A DNA stretch of 24,326 nucleotides. It comes from DASVBE01 sp036375995 (lineage in GTDB: Bacteria; Actinomycetota; Actinomycetes; Streptosporangiales; Streptosporangiaceae). Position numbers and translations under genes: made by a program. The notes beneath the pieces were generated by a model. The model was not told where the DNA came from. It saw nothing but the letters and a program-made list of their open reading frames with translations, and searched no databases. Below are positions 8,224 to 14,727 of the stretch, piece after piece. The stretch's first letter is position 1. Each line of letters opens with the position of its first letter. The stretch covers positions 1 to 24,326 of the forward strand of contig DASVBE010000284.1 of assembly GCA_036375995.1 (NCBI GenBank), read 5' to 3'.

Positions 8224-9296
8224 CGCCCGGTCCCGTCCGCGGCCGGGCGCAGCTCGCGGGCCAGGCAGCAGCCGGCCGGGCAGTCGCCGGGCGGCGGCGG
8301 GCCGAGCCGGCCGAGCGCCGCGGGCGGCGTGCCGTGCATCCGCTCGTTCACCAGCGCGGTGATCATCGCCACGAACGCCGGGTCGGTGCCCGGGGTCGCC
8401 GCCCGGGCCAGCGGCAGGCCCAGCCGGCCCGCGGTCTCCGCGGCCTCGTGGTCCAGGTCGTAGCGGACCTCGACGTGGTCGGACACGAAGCCGACCGGGA
8501 CCAGCACGACGGCGGGAGCGCCGGCCGCGGCCTCTTCCGCTAGCACCTCGTTCACGTCCGGTTCCAGCCAGGGCACCGACGGCGGGCCGCTGCGGCTCTG
8601 GTAGGCCAGCTGCCACGGCCGGGGGCCGCCGCCGGGCCCGCCCCCGGCCTGCTCGGCGACCAGCCGGGACGCCTCGGCCAGCTCGGCCGGGTAGGCGCCG
8701 CCGTCCGGGCCGCTGAGCCGGGCCATCGACACCGGGATGCTGTGCGCGGTGAACACGAGCCGGGCGCCGTCCCTGACGTCCTCCGGCAGCGTGGCCACGG
8801 CCTGCCGGGTGGCGGCCGCGAGCGGCCCGGTGAACCCGGGGTGGTTGAAGAACTGCCGGAGCTTCTCGATCTCCGGCGCGCCCGGGCCAGCCTGCTCGCG
8901 GGCCGCGGCGATGTCCTCGCGGTACTGGCGGCAGCTGGAGTAGGACCGGTAGGCCGAGGTGACGAAGGCCAGCGCGCGGCGGACACCGTCGCGGGCCATG
9001 CTGGTCACGGTGTCGCCGAGCATCGGGTCCCAGTTCCGGTTGCCCCAGTAGACCGGCAGGCCGACGCCGGCCGCCGCGAAGTTCTTCTCGACCGCGGCGA
9101 GCAGGTCCCGGCACTGCTGGTTGATCGGGCTGACCCCGCCGAACGACTGGTAGTGCTCAGCCACCTCGGCCAGCCGCGCGTCCGGCACGTTCCGGCCGCG
9201 GGTCACGTTGCGCAGGAACGGCATCACGTCCTCGGGACCCTCCGGGCCCCCGAAGGAGACGAGCAGGAAAGCGTCGTACGGCGGCGTGGACGGCAT
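8220..9296 (-). CDS. hemH/cpfC: Ferrochelatase (coproporphyrin type expected)
   Basis: A 358-residue enzyme that inserts Fe(II) into a porphyrin, in actinobacteria normally coproporphyrin III, ahead of decarboxylation by ChdC. The start reads YDAFLLVSFGGPEGPEDVMPF. The active-site H185 lies in TAHSIP and E276 in DHVEVRYDLD, both in place. C122 (YSSCRQY) and the C-terminal CPAGCC (C339, C343, C344) give four cysteines in the arrangement expected for the [2Fe-2S] cluster of actinobacterial ferrochelatases. The ATG at 9296 is preferred, as an in-frame TTG at 9308 adds only four residues; GGGG lies just upstream. It is followed by the inositol-phosphatase gene with a 4-base overlap. No other haem gene lies in the window. 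Confidence 0.94.
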   Translation of the reverse strand: MPSTPPYDAFLLVSFGGPEGPEDVMPFLRNVTRGRNVPDARLAEVAEHYQSFGGVSPINQQCRDLLAAVEKNFAAAGVGLPVYWGNRNWDPMLGDTVTSMARDGVRRALAFVTSAYRSYSSCRQYREDIAAAREQAGPGAPEIEKLRQFFNHPGFTGPLAAATRQAVATLPEDVRDGARLVFTAHSIPVSMARLSGPDGGAYPAELAEASRLVAEQAGGGPGGGPRPWQLAYQSRSGPPSVPWLEPDVNEVLAEEAAAGAPAVVLVPVGFVSDHVEVRYDLDHEAAETAGRLGLPLARAATPGTDPAFVAMITALVNERMHGTPPAALGRLGPPPPGDCPAGCCLARELRPAADGTGR

Positions 9297-9382
9297 GTCC
9301 CCATCCAACCAGCCGCCCCGGCCGGCGGAGCCGGTCGGAGCTCGCGAAGGGCTCTAATGCAGCCCGGAGCGAGTGGCTAGCA

Positions 9383-10612
9383 CTAGTAGGCCTTCGCGTA
9401 CTCGGCGGCCAGTGCGAGCACTTCGCTGACGTACCAGTCGGCGTGGTTGTAGGCGAACACCGCGGCGCGCAGCCCGGTCTGCGTGCCCTGGCTGGCCCCG
9501 TCCGCGCAGAGCATCCGGGCCGCGGAGGGCACCGCGTCGTAGGGGTTCATGATGTCCGGCGGACCGGTCCGGCCGAACCCGGAGATCCCCCACACCGACC
9601 AGGTGGACGGCAGGAACTGCATCGGGCCGACCGCCCCGGCGCTGGACGGGCCGACGTTGGTCCCGTCGGCGCTCTCGATCTGGCCGATCGCGGCCAGCAC
9701 GGTCCAGGACAGAGCCGGGCAGTACCGGGCCGCGGACTGCTGGAACAGCTCCAGGTAGGTGGCGGGCAGCCCGGACGTGGCGCCGGACCCAGTCGGCAGC
9801 GTGGGCGTCCCGGGCGCGGGCTGCTCCTCGGCGCGCAGGTCCACGATCCGCGCGGACCGGCCGGCAATCCGGTGCACGGCCGCGGTCAGCGTGCCCAGGC
9901 TGGCCCCGGGGGCGCTGATCAGCGCGGCGACCTGGTGCACCAGGCCGAGGCGGCGGGAGGTGGCCGAGTTGACGACCAGGTCGATCCCGTCCACGCCCAG
10001 CGGCGCGGACCGGCCGAAGGTCAGGGGCACCGCGGCGGCGCCGGTGAGCTGGTAGGAGGATCCCGGGCGGAGCCCGAGCAGCTTCCGGGCGGCGGGCGAG
10101 GCCGCGAACCGGCCCTCCGCCAGCGCGGTCCAGAACCGCTGGTCGGACGCGGTCCGCAGCGGCGTCCAGGCGCGGAACTGGCTGGGCCGGACACCGATCA
10201 CGCTGACCGCACGGCGGCCGGCCTTGATCTCGCCGCCGTCGAACCCGATCACGTGCCGGACGCCGGTCAGCTTCCTGATCTTCGCGATGGCCGCCGGGCT
10301 GAGCCCCTGCGGCGCGACCACGAGCAGGTCGGGCAGGATGATCTGGCTGAACGGCGCGGCGTCGGTGGCGCCCGCGGGCCGCGAGCCGTGACGGCCCATC
10401 CGGGGGAACACCACGGAGACGGGCGGGACCGAGGATGGCCGGTGCGCGGCGGCGAGCCGCACGGTGGTGGCGGTCGTGGCCGCCCCGGCGGGGACGGCGG
10501 CGATGACGGTCCCGGCGCCGATGGCGAGCCCGAGCCCGGCCAGCGCCGCACCGCGCAGCAGCCTCGCGGCGGTTGCGGTCGGTGGCGGCCCCGGCCGTGG
10601 CTGGCTTCTCAT
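9383..10612 (-). CDS. Secreted lytic transglycosylase with N-terminal MacB/FtsX-like region
   Basis: A 409-residue exported protein. A signal-like hydrophobic stretch (about 17-45, ending AVPAGAA) is followed by a region of about 185 residues (75-260) and then a lytic transglycosylase domain (about 283-400) that would cleave peptidoglycan glycan strands outside the membrane. E313 in QIESADG is the expected catalytic acid, followed by SSAGAVGPMQFLPSTW and the NPYDAVPSAARMLC helix, as in MltB/SLT_2-like enzymes. The middle region (LLVVAPQGLSPAAIAKI, VSVIGVRPSQFRAW, LGLRPGSSYQL) resembles the extracellular core of MacB/FtsX-type permeases, but the protein has no permease helices. The ATG at 10612 starts the signal sequence; its ribosome site is weak. 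It stands alone, diverging from the lactone oxidase gene. The C-terminal domain is sure, the middle one tentative. Confidence 0.87.
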   Translation of the reverse strand: MRSQPRPGPPPTATAARLLRGAALAGLGLAIGAGTVIAAVPAGAATTATTVRLAAAHRPSSVPPVSVVFPRMGRHGSRPAGATDAAPFSQIILPDLLVVAPQGLSPAAIAKIRKLTGVRHVIGFDGGEIKAGRRAVSVIGVRPSQFRAWTPLRTASDQRFWTALAEGRFAASPAARKLLGLRPGSSYQLTGAAAVPLTFGRSAPLGVDGIDLVVNSATSRRLGLVHQVAALISAPGASLGTLTAAVHRIAGRSARIVDLRAEEQPAPGTPTLPTGSGATSGLPATYLELFQQSAARYCPALSWTVLAAIGQIESADGTNVGPSSAGAVGPMQFLPSTWSVWGISGFGRTGPPDIMNPYDAVPSAARMLCADGASQGTQTGLRAAVFAYNHADWYVSEVLALAAEYAKAY

Positions 10613-10632
10613 CGCCAACCACCATAACCGCC

Positions 10633-10713
10633 GGGGCCAACTGGCCCCAGGGCCAGATGGCCCGGCCGGGACGGGCCATTCCGCCCGGGCCGCCCGGCCG
10701 GGACGGCGGGCCA
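10633..10713. promoter_or_regulatory. Array of GGGCCA/TGGCCC palindromes in divergent spacer
   Basis: Two palindromes share one core: GGGGCCA-AC-TGGCCCC at 10633-10648 and GGGCCA-GA-TGGCCC at 10650-10663. A third GGGCCA (10673-10678) is followed by a degraded right arm, and a fourth GGGCCA (10708-10713) sits 17 bases upstream of the TATCGT hexamer at 10731. The 14-mer CCCGGCCGGGACGG also occurs twice (10661-10674 and 10693-10706). The spacer lies between the transglycosylase and lactone-oxidase starts, so a dimeric repressor or activator could control both. No cognate regulator can be named. Confidence 0.45.
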
Positions 10714-10730
10714 GCCGGGCCGGGATTGGG

Positions 10731-10736
10731 TATCGT
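10731..10736 (+). promoter_or_regulatory. Possible -10 element for a leaderless lactone-oxidase transcript
   Basis: TATCGT fits the TAnnnT pattern of actinobacterial -10 elements. Only six bases separate it from the ATG at 10743, so the transcript could start at or next to the start codon. The weak ribosome site of this gene agrees. No canonical -35 is present; GGGCCA occupies that position. Confidence 0.4.
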
Positions 10737-10742
10737 CCGGGC

Positions 10743-12053
10743 ATGGCTGGCAGCAGCACGGCTACCTGGCGCAACTGGGCGGGCACCGAGTCGGCGACGC
10801 CCCGCGAGATCATGACCCCCCGCTCGGCCGGGGAGGTCCAAGCGGCCGTCCGGCGGGCCGGCGAGACCGGGCTCACCGTACGGATGACCGGCTCCGCGCA
10901 TTCGTTCACCGGCGCCGCGGTCTGCGACGGGCTGCTGCTGAGGCCCACCGGGCTGCGCCGGATCCGTTCGGTGGACGCCGGGGCCGGGCTGGTCACGGTG
11001 GAGGCCGGCTGCCCGCTGCGGCTGCTGAACACCGAGCTCGCCCGCCGCGGCCTGGCCCTGGCCAACATGGGCGACATCCAGGTGCAGACGGTGGCCGGCG
11101 CGATCCAGACCGGCACCCACGGCACCGGCCGGGACCTTGGCGGGATGGCCGCCCAGGTGGCCGGCCTCGAGCTGGTGCTGGCCGATGGCAGCCTGGTGAC
11201 CTGCTCGGCGGACGAGCGGCCTGATCTGTTCGCCGCGGCCCGGATCGGGCTGGGCGCACTCGGCGTGCTGACCGCGGTGACGTTCCGGGTGGTGCCCGCG
11301 TTCCTGCTCACCGCGGTCGAGGAGCCGATGCGCTGGTCCGAGGTGATCGGCCGGCTGGACGAGCTGACCAGCGCCAACGAGCACTTCGAGTTCTACTGGT
11401 TCCCGCACACCGACGGCTGCCTGACCAAGCGGAACAACCGGTCGGCCGGCCCGGCCCGGCCGCTCCCCCGGTGGCGCTACCAGCTGGACGACGAGTTCCT
11501 GTCCAACACGCTGTTCGGCGCGGTCTGCGCGGCCGGCCACCGGGCGCCGGGGCTGATCCCCCGGGTCAACCGGATGGCCAGCCGGGCGCTGAGCGCACGG
11601 ACCTACACCGACACGTCGTACAAGGTGTTCACCAGCCCGCGCCGGGTCCGGTTCAAGGAACAGGAGTACGCGATCCCCCGGGCCGCGCTGGCCGACGTGC
11701 TGACCGGGCTGCGCTCGCTGATCGAGGCGCGGGACTGGCGGATCAGCTTCCCGATCGAGGTGCGCGTCACCCCGGCCGACGACCTGTGGCTGTCCACCGC
11801 GTACGGCCGGGACAGCGCCTACCTCGCGCTGCACGTCTACCACCGGTCCGCGCACGAGACGTACTTCGCCGACACCGAGGCACTGCTGGTGTCCGCAGGC
11901 GGCCGGCCGCACTGGGGCAAGATGCATAGCCGGGACGCGGGCGACCTGGCCGCCGCGTACCCGATGTTCGGCAAGTTCACCGCGCTGCGCGAGGAGCTCG
12001 ACCCGGACCGCCGGTTCGCCAACCCGTACCTGACCCGCGTCCTCGGCTCGTAG
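10743..12053 (+). CDS. FAD-linked D-arabinono-1,4-lactone/sugar-lactone oxidase
   Basis: A 436-residue flavoprotein of the VAO/ALO family that oxidises an aldono-lactone or a related polyol. The N-terminal FAD domain has MTGSAHSFTGAAV, where H53 is the likely covalent flavin attachment site, and VAGAIQTGTHGTGRD with the dinucleotide contacts. The C-terminal ALO domain carries the conserved HWGKMHSRDAGDL block (H390) and ends DPDRRFANPYLTRVLG. The length matches the actinobacterial members, one of which is M. tuberculosis Rv1771. An in-frame extension to 10464 is rejected because it overlaps the divergent transglycosylase gene and carries no family sequence. Transcription may be leaderless. 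The exact substrate, arabinonolactone, gulonolactone or an alditol, is not decided by sequence. Confidence 0.9.
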   Translation: MAGSSTATWRNWAGTESATPREIMTPRSAGEVQAAVRRAGETGLTVRMTGSAHSFTGAAVCDGLLLRPTGLRRIRSVDAGAGLVTVEAGCPLRLLNTELARRGLALANMGDIQVQTVAGAIQTGTHGTGRDLGGMAAQVAGLELVLADGSLVTCSADERPDLFAAARIGLGALGVLTAVTFRVVPAFLLTAVEEPMRWSEVIGRLDELTSANEHFEFYWFPHTDGCLTKRNNRSAGPARPLPRWRYQLDDEFLSNTLFGAVCAAGHRAPGLIPRVNRMASRALSARTYTDTSYKVFTSPRRVRFKEQEYAIPRAALADVLTGLRSLIEARDWRISFPIEVRVTPADDLWLSTAYGRDSAYLALHVYHRSAHETYFADTEALLVSAGGRPHWGKMHSRDAGDLAAAYPMFGKFTALREELDPDRRFANPYLTRVLGS

Positions 12054-12073
12054 ACGGCCCGGCACCGGCGCGG

Positions 12074-12568
12074 TCAGCTGGTCGCGAATTCGACTGTGAA
12101 GCACCGGTGCAGCAGGGTTGCCCGCGCGGTGGCGGGGCCGCTGACCCGGACGAACGGCTGGATCGTCGTGGTGCCGGTGATCCGGGTGAGCATGAAGGCG
12201 GTCCTGGTCTCGAAGAACTCCTGGTGATTGGCGAAGTTGGCCGGGCCCTCCTGGCCTTCGAGCGGCTCGAGGCTGTTGCTCGCCTCCCAGCCGAGCCGGA
12301 CCTCGGCCCCCGAGTCCACGCCGACATCGGCGGTCACTTCCGCCTTCACCTCGGTGTTGGGCGTGCTGACGGTAATGGGAGGCATGAGCGGAACCCAGCC
12401 GCGGGCGCCGGTGATCGCGATCGTGCTCATGTCGCAGATGGCCTGCGCGGGCGGGAGGGCCCCGGCCGGCTGGGCCTGGACGAACGTGGCGGTGAGTACT
12501 GCGGCGGCACCGGCCGCGGTGGCGACGGCCGTCGTCCGGCTGCGGAGGGCGCGGGTGAACCGGGTCAT
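12074..12568 (-). CDS. Small secreted protein of unknown function
   Basis: A 164-residue protein I do not recognise. Residues 1-38 form a Sec signal peptide: basic MTRFTRALRSR, then a hydrophobic core, then QAQPAGALPPAQA. The mature part has just two cysteines, one near its start (AICDMS) and one near its end (LHRCFTVEF), which could join the termini by a disulphide. It is rich in Thr, Val, Glu and Ala, with strand-like patches such as TEVKAEVTADVGVDSGAEVRLGW, suggesting a single beta domain. GGGAGA lies 8 bases before the ATG, a good ribosome site, so the gene is likely real. It is convergent with the lactone oxidase across 20 bases. A possible 25-codon ORF lies upstream on the same strand. 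The export signal and the start are well supported; function is unknown. Confidence 0.75.
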   Translation of the reverse strand: MTRFTRALRSRTTAVATAAGAAAVLTATFVQAQPAGALPPAQAICDMSTIAITGARGWVPLMPPITVSTPNTEVKAEVTADVGVDSGAEVRLGWEASNSLEPLEGQEGPANFANHQEFFETRTAFMLTRITGTTTIQPFVRVSGPATARATLLHRCFTVEFATS

Positions 12569-12635
12569 GGTCTAATCTCCCTACTGCGCTGAGCGTGCTG
12601 TCCGCCGCATGCACGCACGGCCGCCCAGGCCTGGT

Positions 12636-12713
12636 TCAGCCGGTGGGGAGGGGTCCCCAGATGCCTGTCTTACCGGTGTGGCGGCAGCTACCATCGGGTA
12701 GGAGGCAGGGCAT
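12636..12713 (-). CDS. Possible 25-codon leader ORF
   Basis: An ATG preceded by a GGGGGGAG purine run with an 8-base gap opens a 25-codon frame with product beginning MPCLLPDGSCRHTG and ending in TGA, 67 bases upstream of the secreted-protein ATG on the same strand. A CTACC/GGTAG hairpin overlaps it. It could be an upstream regulatory ORF. Codon use is not strongly coding-like and chance is a fair alternative. Confidence 0.22.
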   Translation of the reverse strand: MPCLLPDGSCRHTGKTGIWGPLPTG

Positions 12714-12830
12714 GATCCTGGCTCCCCCCGCCGGGCTTGCTCTGAGTCGGCTCTGTACTGTTGGCCGGATCAGGCAGCCGCGCCCGCTCGGCGGAAATGC
12801 GGTGGTTGCGCCCTTATCAGCGGCTAGTCT

Positions 12831-12846
12831 CGCCTGAAACCAGGCG
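12831..12846. promoter_or_regulatory. Candidate TetR operator palindrome
   Basis: CGCCTG and CAGGCG form perfect 6-base arms around AAAC, abutting a TAnnnT hexamer at 12825-12830. This is about 100 bases before the TetR start. TetR regulators often bind a palindrome overlapping their own promoter, so autoregulation is plausible but unproven. Confidence 0.4.
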
Positions 12847-12944
12847 GGGGCGCGTGCGGGGCAACGGGGCAATATCTGCAGCGGCGGGTCGCTGGCAGGC
12901 AGACGCTCCCTGAAAGCGTGACGGCAGCACAGAAGGAGCGACTC

Positions 12945-13652
12945 GTGGCTACACCTGCTTCGCCCCGGTCCGGCTCGGGCGTGACCGCGCGGCGGCCGTC
13001 GCTGGGCGGCGGCACCCCCGCCCAGGGCCGGGAACTGGGGGCGCAGGGCCGCAAGACGGTGCACAAGCTGCTCGAGGCCGGCCTGGCCGAGTTCGATGAG
13101 AAGGGCTTCCAGGCGGTACGGGTCGACGATGTCGTGCGCCGGGCCAAGACCTCGCACGGCACGTTCTACCTGTACTTCTCCAACAAGGACGACCTCTTCA
13201 AGGCGCTGCTGCGGGACGCGCTGCACGATATGGAGATCATCACCGGCGAGTTCCCCATCGTCACCAGGAACGAGGCCGGGCACGCCGCGCTGCGCCGGTG
13301 GATCAGCACGTTCTGCGACACCTACGCCGCGCACGCCGCGGTGATCCGCATCCTCAGCCAGGCCGACCTGGTCAGCGAGGAAGTCTGGGGCGACGGCCTG
13401 CAGCTGCTGTTCCGGCTCGCCGAGGCGATCACCCAGGGCATGACCGCGTCCGTGCGGGCCGCCCAGGCCGCCGCCGCCCCGCCAGGGACCGAGCCGCCCG
13501 GGCCGCCGCCCGGGCACGCCGAGCTGACCGCGGTGGCCTGCCTGATGATGCTGGAGCGGGTGAACTACCTGCTCAGCGTCGAGGTGCGGCTGCCCAAGGA
13601 CGAGATGGTCGACCGCCTCGCGGCGATCATCTACGCCGCCTTCGCGTCGTAG
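12945..13652 (+). CDS. TetR/AcrR-family transcriptional regulator
   Basis: A 235-residue TetR-type regulator. After a basic, probably disordered N-terminus of about 30 residues, the DNA-binding part runs from GRKTVHKLLEAGLAEFDEKG through VDDVVRRAKTSHGTFYLYFSNKDDLFKALL, with the helix-turn-helix in its second half. The ligand-binding helical domain follows to the end and includes a Pro/Ala/Gly-rich loop (AAAAPPGTEPPGPPPG). The GTG at 12945 has AAGGAG with a 6-base gap, which is far better than the in-frame GTG at 12918. Its 3' end overlaps the convergent EamA exporter gene by 22 bases. TetR proteins often control an adjacent exporter, so the EamA gene is the natural target candidate, along with self-control. 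Ligand unknown. Confidence 0.92.
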   Translation: MATPASPRSGSGVTARRPSLGGGTPAQGRELGAQGRKTVHKLLEAGLAEFDEKGFQAVRVDDVVRRAKTSHGTFYLYFSNKDDLFKALLRDALHDMEIITGEFPIVTRNEAGHAALRRWISTFCDTYAAHAAVIRILSQADLVSEEVWGDGLQLLFRLAEAITQGMTASVRAAQAAAAPPGTEPPGPPPGHAELTAVACLMMLERVNYLLSVEVRLPKDEMVDRLAAIIYAAFAS

Positions 13653-14563
13653 GGCTCGGGTTCCGGCGCAGCGACCGGCCGGGCCGCCGCCCGGGCCCTG
13701 GACGAGCCGTACAGCACGCCGGCCAGCACGACCGCGCAGCCGGCCAGCTGCCAGGCGGACGGGCGCTCGGCCAGCACGGCGGCGGACAGTGCGACCGACG
13801 CGATCGGCTGGATCAGCAGCAGCAGCGAGGCCTGCGCCGCGGGCAGCAGCCGCCATGCCCAGGTGATCAGCATCCACCCCGCCACCTGCGAGGTCAGCGC
13901 GAGCAGCGCCAGCCAGCCGTGCCCGGGCCAGGTGGGCACCAGGCTGATCCCGCCGGAGATAGGCCCGGCGGCCACGCAGACCACCGCGCACACGGCGCTG
14001 ACCTCGAACAGCGGGCCGGCTACCCGGCCGGTCTCACCGCTTCCCCGGCCGCGCAGGATCAGGATGAACAGCGCGTAGGCGACCGACGTGCCCACGCCGT
14101 AGACCACGGCCAGCGCCGGGTCAGACCCGTACGCGCCGCTGCCGATCACCCCGGAGATCATCACCACGCCGGCCATCACGACCGGCAGCGCCATAACCAG
14201 CCGCCGCGACGGCCGCTCGCCGAACGCTGCCCACGCCCCGAAGCCGACGAACACCACCTGCAGGTTGCCGAGCACGGTGGCGATGCCCGCGCCCGCCGCG
14301 GCGATCGCGTGGTGCCACAGCAGCAGGTCAACCGCGAAGAAAAGGCCGGCCATCACCGCGACTCCGCGGTCCCTGGCCGTCCGCGGGCCGAGCCGCCGCT
14401 GCTCCCGCCAGGCCAGGACGCCGAGCACGGGCAGCGCGTAGAAGCACCGGAACGCGGCCGCGGTAGCCGGGGCCACGTGCGCCAGCCCGACCAGCGTCGC
14501 CGAGGACGCGATGCACATCGCGCCGGCCACCGCGACGAGAACCGGCTGCTCCCCGAGCCTCAC
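13631..14563 (-). CDS. EamA/DMT-superfamily exporter
   Basis: A 310-residue integral membrane protein with about ten hydrophobic helices arranged as two EamA repeats (roughly residues 8-137 and 152-288). Typical traits are the first-repeat segment ATAAAFRCFYALPVL, the paired AGAGIATVLGNLQVVF helix, and the second-repeat QASLLLLIQPIASVALSAAVLAERP motif. Such carriers export amino acids, nucleosides, drugs or other metabolites. The C-terminal 25 residues are soluble. The GTG start lacks a clear ribosome site; an upstream ATG on the same strand is out of frame and stops after four codons. The last seven codons and the stop overlap the 3' end of the TetR gene, so transcription of one could interfere with the other. 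Substrate unknown. Confidence 0.9.
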   Translation of the reverse strand: MRLGEQPVLVAVAGAMCIASSATLVGLAHVAPATAAAFRCFYALPVLGVLAWREQRRLGPRTARDRGVAVMAGLFFAVDLLLWHHAIAAAGAGIATVLGNLQVVFVGFGAWAAFGERPSRRLVMALPVVMAGVVMISGVIGSGAYGSDPALAVVYGVGTSVAYALFILILRGRGSGETGRVAGPLFEVSAVCAVVCVAAGPISGGISLVPTWPGHGWLALLALTSQVAGWMLITWAWRLLPAAQASLLLLIQPIASVALSAAVLAERPSAWQLAGCAVVLAGVLYGSSRARAAARPVAAPEPEPYDAKAA

Positions 14564-14621
14564 TGACCGATCATGCAGGCCAGGCCATTAGCAAAGCAAA
14601 CTAGTTCGCCGCCCGGCGGAT

Positions 14622-14680
14622 TTGCGATCGAAGTGCCGTCGCTCAGGCTTCCAGGCCAGGCAACGGCACTTCGATCACAA
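14622..14680 (-). repeat. Long inverted repeat, 18-bp stem and 23-base loop
   Basis: Arms 14622-14639 (TTGCGATCGAAGTGCCGT) and 14663-14680 (ACGGCACTTCGATCACAA) match over 18 positions with one difference. The inner 14 pairs are perfect. Read as minus-strand RNA the odd pair becomes a U-G wobble, so all 18 positions pair; as plus-strand RNA it is a C-A mismatch. It lies between folP2-like and EamA genes, both on -, with no T-tract. It may be a terminator, an RNA structure or a copy of a dispersed palindromic repeat. Confidence 0.75.
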
Positions 14681-14706
14681 CTGCCCCGCCAGCCCCGGCC
14701 CGGATC

Positions 14707-14727
14707 CGATCGACGTAACATCGATCG
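14707..14727 (-). repeat. Short inverted repeat next to the folP2-like stop
   Basis: CGATCGA (14707-14713) and TCGATCG (14721-14727) form perfect 7-base arms with a 7-base spacer, directly downstream of the folP2-like stop codon. It shares the GATCGA core with the longer hairpin at 14622-14680 and may work with it in ending transcription. Confidence 0.5.

Larger units (their letters stand above)
12569..12944. promoter_or_regulatory. 376-base divergent spacer upstream of the secreted protein and TetR genes
   Basis: On +, TAGTCT (12825-12830) could be a -10 element. It is directly followed by the palindrome CGCCTG-AAAC-CAGGCG (12831-12846). A weaker repeat, ACGCT-n7-AGCGT (12903-12919), lies closer to the TetR start, and AAGGAG (12933-12938) is its ribosome site. 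On -, the spacer holds a possible 25-codon ORF (12636-12713) and a short CTACC/GGTAG hairpin around 12690. Nothing else was convincing. Confidence 0.4.

Noticed and set aside
8224..9114. Extension of the inositol-phosphatase frame through ferrochelatase
   Set aside because: The added part is a shadow of the ferrochelatase gene; the ATG at 8223 with the ATGA overlap is the real start.
9322..9334. Small hairpin CCGGC-GGA-GCCGG between ferrochelatase and transglycosylase genes
   Set aside because: Five-base GC arms occur often by chance at this base composition, so a terminator call is not supported.
9354..12614. A 1086-codon open frame on -
   Set aside because: It covers the transglycosylase, lactone-oxidase and secreted-protein genes in another frame. 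Its translation is Arg/Pro/Ala/Gly/His-rich with no family sequence, a known artefact of very GC-rich DNA.
12714..13991. Long minus frame upstream of the 25-codon ORF
   Set aside because: It runs antisense to the TetR gene, which has a clear helix-turn-helix and ribosome site; only the short 3' part is outside TetR.
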